Of a DNA stretch of 5,829 nt, positions 1 through 3,535 are shown piece by piece. The stretch covers positions 1-5,829 of the forward strand of contig CAMZCW010000148.1 in NCBI GenBank assembly GCA_947305045.1. The letters are read 5' to 3'. The position numbers and the translations under genes were made by a program. The notes under the pieces are model-generated. The model ran no database searches and was not told the origin of the DNA. It was given only the letters and a program-made list of their open reading frames with translations. Positions within the stretch are counted from its first letter, which is position 1; each line of letters begins with the position of its first letter. The DNA comes from an uncultured Bacteroidales bacterium. GTDB lineage: Bacteria > Bacteroidota > Bacteroidia > Bacteroidales > UBA932.

Positions 1-278
1 AGTGGGGCCTGGACAAAACCTACCGCGGCACCTACTTTGGCATTTTCTTCATCGTGTGCTTTGGCAGCCGCTTCTTCATTGAGTTTGTCAAAAACGACCA
101 AGTGGACTTTGAGGCCGGCATGCTCCTGAACATGGGGCAACTCCTCAGCATTCCCTTTGTCCTGCTGGGTATCGGCTTCCTGGTATATGCCTACGTAAAA
201 AAGGTTCCCGCCCGCGCCGTCCACCCGGACAAAGGTCCCCAGAAAAAAGAGCCCACCCACTTCGCCCACGCCAAGTAA
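1..278 (+). CDS. lgt: Prolipoprotein diacylglyceryl transferase, C-terminal part (5' end outside window)
   Basis: Lgt moves a diacylglyceryl group from phosphatidylglycerol to the lipobox cysteine of prelipoproteins in the inner membrane, the first step of lipoprotein maturation. The reading frame is open from base 3 (WGLDKTYRGTYFG...) and stops at TAA 276-278, leaving 91 codons. The family signature is clear: RFFIEFVKNDQ followed by FEAGMLLNMGQLLSIPFVLLG, with the invariant G-Q-x-L-S-x-P near the last membrane helix. That helix (about LSIPFVLLGIGFLVYAYV) is followed by a Lys/Pro/His-rich cytoplasmic tail of about 25 residues. A GTG at 54 is internal to the conserved domain and is not the start. 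The 3' side is a long repeat-rich gap, and the next gene, pgk, is convergent. The family call is very secure; only the N-terminal two thirds are missing. Confidence 0.95.
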   Translation, partial: WGLDKTYRGTYFGIFFIVCFGSRFFIEFVKNDQVDFEAGMLLNMGQLLSIPFVLLGIGFLVYAYVKKVPARAVHPDKGPQKKEPTHFAHAK

Positions 279-297
279 CCGGCCCCTGTCCCCTGGC

Positions 298-323
298 GCC
301 TGGTCTGGCCGCCTGGTCTGGCC
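298..323. repeat. 13-bp tandem duplication (GCCTGGTCTGGCC x2)
   Basis: GCCTGGTCTGGCC occurs twice head to tail at 298-310 and 311-323, perfectly conserved, about 20 bp after the lgt stop codon. Each unit begins and ends with GGCC-like sequence, and the pair leads straight into the larger tandem repeat that starts near 327. This is probably replication-slippage sequence; no function is evident. Confidence 0.7.
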
Positions 324-326
324 GCC

Positions 327-479
327 CACGCAATTTCGCCCGGCTACGGGCTTGAGCCGGCCACACCAACTTGCGCGCAGTTAAGCTAATCACGTAATTT
401 CGCCCGGCCACGGGCTTGAGCCGGCCACACCCAACTTGCGCGCAGTTAAGCTAATCACGCAATTTCGCCCGGCTACGGG
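327..479. repeat. 64/65-bp tandem repeat, about 2.3 copies, hairpin-forming
   Basis: Copy 1 starts at 331 (CAATTTCGCCCGGCTACGGG...), copy 2 at 395 and copy 3 at 460, giving periods of 64 and 65 bp. The extra base is a C in the CACACC(C)AAC segment. Copies 1 and 2 differ otherwise at only a couple of positions (C/T before AATTTCG and T/C in the GGCTAC segment). Each full unit holds overlapping inverted repeats: GCCCG-GCTA-CGGGC (5-bp stem, 4-nt loop) and the competing CCGGCT-N9-AGCCGG. The palindrome TGCGCGCA lies further on. Copy 3 is truncated after 20 bp at CTACGGG, one base before the terminal repeat of the first 107-bp element. No ORF with coding character crosses the array. Confidence 0.85.
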
Positions 480-480
480 A

Positions 481-587
481 GTGACAGATAAAGTTTTGAT
501 TATCAATAAGATACAGCATATTCCTCGTTCGGATTTTGAACGAGGAATAGTGTGTAAATCATTGTAGGATAACATGTTAGCTGTCAC
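481..587. repeat. 107-bp palindromic element, copy 1
   Basis: The left end GTGACAGATAA and right end TTAGCTGTCAC form a terminal inverted repeat with one mismatch in 11 bp. At the exact centre lies a hairpin with stem 519-530/538-549 (12 bp, core CCTCGTTC/GAACGAGG) and a 7-nt loop. The arms from each end to the 8-bp stem core are 42 nt. The element is about 35% GC by hand count and aligns without gaps to the copies at 961 and 3398 (69/107 identical to copy 2). GGA flanks both sides (478-480 and 588-590), which could be a 3-bp target duplication but may be chance. It interrupts the third unit of the preceding tandem repeat. The family is not recognised; candidates are a MITE-like element, a REP-like element, or a structured 3' untranslated element. 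Confidence 0.85.
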
Positions 588-596
588 GGAGGCGCC

Positions 597-618
597 GCCG
601 CACACAAGCAGGTGCGGC
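597..618. other. GC-rich hairpin
   Basis: GCCGCAC (597-603) and GTGCGGC (612-618) form a perfect 7-bp stem with an 8-nt loop, just downstream of the first 107-bp element. There is no T-tract on either side, so it is not a canonical intrinsic terminator. Its role is unknown. Confidence 0.5.
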
Positions 619-672
619 AGCTACCAGCATACGGAACCGCCGTGGGCGCGAAAACAGCCTTAAGCGTAGCGA

Positions 673-694
673 TGGCGGGCCGAAAGGTCCGCCA
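673..694. other. Strong hairpin with GAAA tetraloop, possible structured RNA
   Basis: TGGCGGGCC (673-681), GAAA, then GGTCCGCCA (686-694) form a 9-bp stem with one G-U pair, closed by a GNRA-type tetraloop when read on the + strand. GNRA loops on GC-rich stems are characteristic of folded RNAs, so this is the best candidate for a transcribed structured RNA in the gap. No promoter, known RNA family or adjoining conserved structure is recognised, so this is a structural observation only. Confidence 0.4.
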
Positions 695-739
695 GGGGCG
701 CAATTCTGGGCCAAAACGTGGCAACAGCAGGACCTTCAA

Positions 740-954
740 GGCATTAAAGCACACCTGAATGCCGCAGAGGGAGCTCTAGACAGGGTGAGTGTGCTTTAAC
801 AGGGTGGAAGGAGGGGCATTAAAGCACACCTGAATGCCGCAGAGTGGGCTCTAGACAGGGTGAGTGTGCTTTAACAGAGCCTGTGAGGGGTGGTTATAGC
901 ACAACGACAGGCACAAGAGGGCACGCAAAACGGGGTGGGTGTGCTTCAACACTG
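740..954. repeat. Three tandem hairpin repeats of about 63 bp (two near-identical, one degenerate)
   Basis: Unit A (740-802) and unit B (815-877) are 63 bp long, start GGCATTAAAGCACACCTG and end GTGTGCTTTAACAG. They differ at two positions by eye and are offset by 75 bp with a short purine-rich spacer. Unit C (about 892-954, offset 77 bp) keeps mainly the ends (AGCACA ... GGTGTGCTT) and has lost most of the middle. In A and B the ends form a perfect 11-bp inverted repeat, TTAAAGCACAC/GTGTGCTTTAA (744-754/789-799 and 819-829/864-874), enclosing 34 nt. In C the same stem has mismatches. No ORF with coding character spans the array. It ends a few bases before the second 107-bp element. Confidence 0.85.
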
Positions 955-960
955 TGGGAG

Positions 961-1067
961 GTGGCAGTTAATTGACTGATTATAAGGATGATATAAAATA
1001 ATCCTCGTTCAAAAACCGAACGAGGATTATAGCATAACCGACTGTGAAACAGCTACTTAGCTGTCAC
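961..1067. repeat. 107-bp palindromic element, copy 2
   Basis: The ends are GTGGCAGTTAA and TTAGCTGTCAC. The central stem is 998-1010/1018-1030 (13 bp) with a 7-nt loop, and the 42-nt arms flank the CCTCGTTC/GAACGAGG core as in the other copies. It is about 37% GC by hand count. Identity is 69/107 to copy 1 and 70/107 to copy 3, all gapless. The right end lies only 4 bp beyond the pgk stop codon (1072-1074), so the pgk transcript should carry this palindrome as the first part of its 3' untranslated region. Neither side of the hairpin has a T-tract. Confidence 0.85.
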
Positions 1068-1071
1068 AAAA

Positions 1072-2325
1072 TTAGTCCTGGATGGCAGCGATGCCGGGGA
1101 GGATCTTGCCCTCGATGGCTTCCAGCATGGCGCCGCCGCCGGTGGAGACGTAGCTCACCTTGTCCGCATAACCCATCTGGGTAACGGCAGCCACGGAGTC
1201 GCCGCCGCCCACCAGGGTGTAGGCACCGTTCTTGGTGGCCTCTGCCAGGTCCTCGGCGATTTGCAGGGTGCCCTTGGCAAAGTTAGGAAGCTCGAACACA
1301 CCCACGGGACCGTTCCAGAGGATGGTCTTGGAGTTCAGGATGATCTTCTTCCAGTTCTCCAGGCTCTCGGGGGCGGCATCCATGCCCTCCCAATCGTCAG
1401 GGATCTCGGTGATGGGGAAAATCTTGCGGGGCGTGTCGTTGTCGAAGGCCTGGCCGCAGACGGTAGCGACAGACAGGGACAGGTTGACACCACGCTCCTT
1501 GGCTTCCTTCATGATCTCCAGTGCATCCGGAATGAGCTCGTCCTCATGCAGGGACAGGCCGATCTTGCCGCCCTGGGCCTTGATGAAGGTATAACCCATA
1601 CCACCGCCGATAATCAGGTTGTCCACCTTGCCCACGAGGTTCTTCAGAACAGCCAGCTTGGAGCTCACCTTGGAACCGCCGATGATAGCGGTGAGGGGGC
1701 GCTGGGCGTTTTTGAGCACATTGTCGATGGCTTTGATTTCGCCTTCCATCAGGTAGCCGAACATCTTGTCGTTGGGGAAGTACTCGGCAATGAGGGCGGT
1801 GGAGCCGTGTGCACGGTGGGCCGTACCGAAAGCGTCGTTGATGTAGCAGTCTGCGTAGCTGGCGAGGGTTTTGACGAACTCCTTCTGGGAGGCCTTCACG
1901 GCAGCCTTGGCGGCTTTCTTTTCCTCGTCGGTGGCATCCTCCGCCAGGCCGCGCGGTTTGCCTTCTTCCTCTGCATAGTAGCGGAGGTTCTCCAGCAGAA
2001 GGGCCTCACCGGGCTTCAGGGCATCGGCCTGGGCCTTGGCCTTCTGGCAGTCATCGGCAAACTGTACGGGAACACCCAGGCATTCGCTCACGCGGCCCAC
2101 GATGTGCTTGAGGGAGAATTTGGGATCCACTTTCTTGGGACGACCCAGGTGGGACATAATAATGAGGGAACCTCCTTCTGCGAGCACCTTCTTGAGGGTG
2201 GGCATGGCACGGCGGATACGGGTATCGTCCGTAATCTCGAAGTTTTCGTTCAAGGGAACGTTGAAATCTACGCGTACGATGGCTTTCTTGCCTTTGAAGT
2301 CGTACTTGTCAATGAATTGTTGCAT
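1072..2325 (-). CDS. pgk: Phosphoglycerate kinase
   Basis: This cytosolic glycolytic enzyme interconverts 1,3-bisphosphoglycerate + ADP and 3-phosphoglycerate + ATP. The 417-residue product is full length for the family. The N-terminal substrate domain shows VRVDFNVPL (Asp20, Asn22), Arg36, SHLGRP (58-63), LLENLR (Arg115) and [12 protein letters not shown] (Arg171). The C-terminal nucleotide domain shows GGSKVSSK (216-223), LIIGGGM (238-243), WNGPVGVFE (Glu345), GGGDS (373-377) and STGGGA (394-399). A charged Lys/Ala-rich insertion at about 121-150, between LLENLR and YINDAFG, is typical of Bacteroidota enzymes. The ATG at 2325 is chosen because homologues begin at this point ([14 protein letters not shown]) and a promoter lies about 35 bp upstream. 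All key residues are present. Transcription diverges from the methyltransferase, and the stop codon abuts a 107-bp palindromic element. Confidence 0.98.
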   Translation of the reverse strand: MQQFIDKYDFKGKKAIVRVDFNVPLNENFEITDDTRIRRAMPTLKKVLAEGGSLIIMSHLGRPKKVDPKFSLKHIVGRVSECLGVPVQFADDCQKAKAQADALKPGEALLLENLRYYAEEEGKPRGLAEDATDEEKKAAKAAVKASQKEFVKTLASYADCYINDAFGTAHRAHGSTALIAEYFPNDKMFGYLMEGEIKAIDNVLKNAQRPLTAIIGGSKVSSKLAVLKNLVGKVDNLIIGGGMGYTFIKAQGGKIGLSLHEDELIPDALEIMKEAKERGVNLSLSVATVCGQAFDNDTPRKIFPITEIPDDWEGMDAAPESLENWKKIILNSKTILWNGPVGVFELPNFAKGTLQIAEDLAEATKNGAYTLVGGGDSVAAVTQMGYADKVSYVSTGGGAMLEAIEGKILPGIAAIQD

Positions 2326-2357
2326 GGGTATAGTGTTTATTATACATTTCCAATTTG

Positions 2358-2388
2358 CAAATTTAACTATCTTTGCAGAAAATTCAAA
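2358..2388 (-). promoter_or_regulatory. Predicted pgk promoter, Bacteroidota type
   Basis: On the - strand, TTTG (2388-2385) is followed after 19 bp by TAAATTTG (2365-2358). This matches the Bacteroidota housekeeping sigma-factor consensus TTTG-N19ish-TAnnTTTG in both boxes and in spacing. Transcription would start a few bases past the -7 box, near 2352, giving a leader of roughly 25-30 nt before the pgk ATG. The leader shows no obvious Shine-Dalgarno sequence, as is common in this phylum. Confidence 0.65.
2368..2375 (+). promoter_or_regulatory. Predicted -7 box of the methyltransferase promoter
   Basis: TATCTTTG fits the Bacteroidota -7 consensus TAnnTTTG, 18 bp before the ATG at 2394. No good -33 TTTG sits at the usual distance; the nearest candidate is TTTC at 2347-2350 with 17-bp spacing. 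This promoter therefore looks weaker than the pgk one, or activator-dependent. Only 2 bp separate it from the pgk -7 box on the other strand. Confidence 0.45.
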
Positions 2389-2393
2389 AGGTT

Positions 2394-3341
2394 ATGGCGG
2401 TAGAATTCCCTGCACAGTATTGGCAAGACTATGAACTGGTGGACAGCGGCAACGGCGAAAAGTTGGAACGTTTTGGTAAGTATGTCCTGAGGCGGCCGGA
2501 GCCCAAGGCCCTGTGGACTCCCTCCCTGCCGGAGCAGGAGTGGAAACGGCTGAGTCACGTTACCTTCCAGCCCGGCGCCGGCTTTGGCAAGGCCGGCAAA
2601 GAGGACAGCGGCACCTGGAACAAGTCCAAGAAAATGGACGACCAGTGGAGCATTGCGTATAACGGCGCTCCGGACCCGGAAACCCATGCCGCCAGCGACC
2701 TTCACCTGAGCCTTCGGCTGGGCCTTACGTCCTTCAAGCACGTGGGCGTGTTCCCGGAGCAGGCTCCCAACTGGGAGTTCATCTATGCGCAGACGGCGCG
2801 CCTTGCCCGCATCCACAAAGCCAACGGCCTGCCTGCTCCCAAAGTCCTGAACCTGTTCGCCTACACGGGTGCGGCATCGCTTGCCGCCAAGTGCGCCGGA
2901 GCCGATGTCACTCATCTGGACTCCGTGCGCCAGGTCGTCACCTGGGCCCGCGAGAACATGGAGCGCAGCGGCCTGGACGGGGTTCGCTGGGTGGTGGAAG
3001 ATGCCCTCAAGTTCGCTAAACGGGAAGCCAAGCGCGGCAACAAGTACGACGGCATTATCCTGGATCCGCCGGCCTACGGACACGGCCCGGACGGAGAAAA
3101 GTGGAAACTGGACGAGCTCCTCTTTGGCCTCCTGCAAAACGTGGCCGCCATCCTGAGCGAGCGCGACGCTTTCATGGTCCTGAACCTCTATTCCAACGGC
3201 TACAGTGCCGCCTTGGGAGAGACAGTAGTTCGGGAAGCATTCAAAAACCAGTTTCTCCAGATGACCTCCGGGGAACTGGCCTTCAACGACTCCTTTGGCA
3301 AAATCCTGCCACTGAGCATCTTCGTGCGCATTAAACGATAG
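2394..3341 (+). CDS. Class I SAM-dependent methyltransferase, RlmI-like family without PUA domain
   Basis: This is probably an RNA (23S rRNA-type) methyltransferase of the COG1092/Methyltrans_SAM group. The substrate is not determinable from sequence. The product is 315 residues from the ATG at 2394. The N-terminal part includes the family block HVGVFPEQAPNWEFI (116-130). The Rossmann fold follows: motif I NLFAYTGAASLAA (153-165), acidic LDS (Asp176) for SAM ribose, VVEDALKF (200-207), and the catalytic-type DPPAYGHGPDGEKWKL (224-239). The C-terminus NDSFGKILPLSIFVR is also family-like. The frame is open back to a TTG at 2373, but that codon lies inside the predicted -7 box, so the ATG is preferred; AAAAGG just before it is a weak ribosome-site candidate. 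It lacks the N-terminal PUA domain of E. coli RlmI. It is convergent with the DUF2723 gene. Confidence 0.9.
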   Translation: MAVEFPAQYWQDYELVDSGNGEKLERFGKYVLRRPEPKALWTPSLPEQEWKRLSHVTFQPGAGFGKAGKEDSGTWNKSKKMDDQWSIAYNGAPDPETHAASDLHLSLRLGLTSFKHVGVFPEQAPNWEFIYAQTARLARIHKANGLPAPKVLNLFAYTGAASLAAKCAGADVTHLDSVRQVVTWARENMERSGLDGVRWVVEDALKFAKREAKRGNKYDGIILDPPAYGHGPDGEKWKLDELLFGLLQNVAAILSERDAFMVLNLYSNGYSAALGETVVREAFKNQFLQMTSGELAFNDSFGKILPLSIFVRIKR

Positions 3342-3397
3342 CGCCCCCATCATCACCCTGTGTGAGAAGCCCAGGATGCACCTTCCGCACTTCGGGA

Positions 3398-3504
3398 GTG
3401 GCAGCTAATCACTTGTCCCACAATAACTTATAATACAATCCTCGTTCGAAAATTGAACGAGGATTGTATAGCAACTACCTGATAATCAGATGATTAGCCG
3501 CCAC
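3398..3504. repeat. 107-bp palindromic element, copy 3
   Basis: The ends GTGGCAGCTAATCA and TGATTAGCCGCCAC form a 14-bp terminal inverted repeat with one mismatch, the longest of the three copies. The central hairpin is also the longest: stem 3433-3447/3455-3469 (15 bp) around a 7-nt loop, with the same CCTCGTTC/GAACGAGG core and 42-nt arms. It is about 40% GC by hand count. It occupies most of the 194-bp gap between the convergent methyltransferase and DUF2723 genes, 56 bp past one stop codon and 31 bp past the other. Shared flanks with other copies are CGGGA on the left (copy 1) and AAAATT-like on the right (copy 2). Confidence 0.85.
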
Positions 3505-3535
3505 AAAAATTGCCACAACAGGGGCCAAGCAGAAG

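Larger units (their letters stand above)
588..960. other. Non-coding segment bracketed by two 107-bp elements
   Basis: These 373 bp lie between copies 1 and 2 of the 107-bp element and contain only hairpins and tandem repeats (described separately). Six-frame reading gives no ORF with recognisable similarity. The one short ATG frame (672-758, 28 codons, very basic) lacks a ribosome site and overlaps the tetraloop hairpin. The bracketing could mean that element and cargo moved together, or simply that this gap collects repeats. Confidence 0.5.

Noticed and set aside
519..549. Central hairpins of the 107-bp elements as ordinary intrinsic terminators
   Set aside because: The stems are A/T-ended and moderately GC, and no run of T follows on either strand in any of the three copies. 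They may still affect 3' ends, but the canonical signature is absent.
481..587. Integron attC site
   Set aside because: A palindromic ~100-bp site between genes invites the idea, but the conserved GTTRRRY/RYYYAAC core is not kept in the copies, no integrase is visible and the neighbouring genes are housekeeping.
145..605. Minus-strand ORFs across the lgt end and tandem repeats
   Set aside because: They are antisense to lgt or translate the repeat array itself, have low-complexity Arg/Gly/Pro composition and show no recognisable domain.
672..758. 28-codon basic peptide ORF (MAGRKVRQGRNSGPKRGNSR...)
   Set aside because: It has nine Lys/Arg and no acidic residue, which looks protein-like, but it has no ribosome site, coincides with the GAAA hairpin and ends inside a repeat unit. 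Chance is the simpler explanation.
740..954. CRISPR array
   Set aside because: There are only two good repeats plus one degenerate copy. The repeat is 63 bp with a 12-bp spacer, which does not fit CRISPR dimensions, and no cas genes are present.
597..960. Retron or other reverse-transcriptase-linked ncRNA
   Set aside because: Hairpins are present, but no reverse transcriptase or effector gene lies in the window, and the msr/msd outer inverted repeats are not seen.
1261..2403. Long plus-strand ORF opposite pgk (and a long minus-strand ORF opposite the methyltransferase)
   Set aside because: These are shadows of strongly conserved genes on the other strand caused by GC-rich codon usage; their translations match no family.
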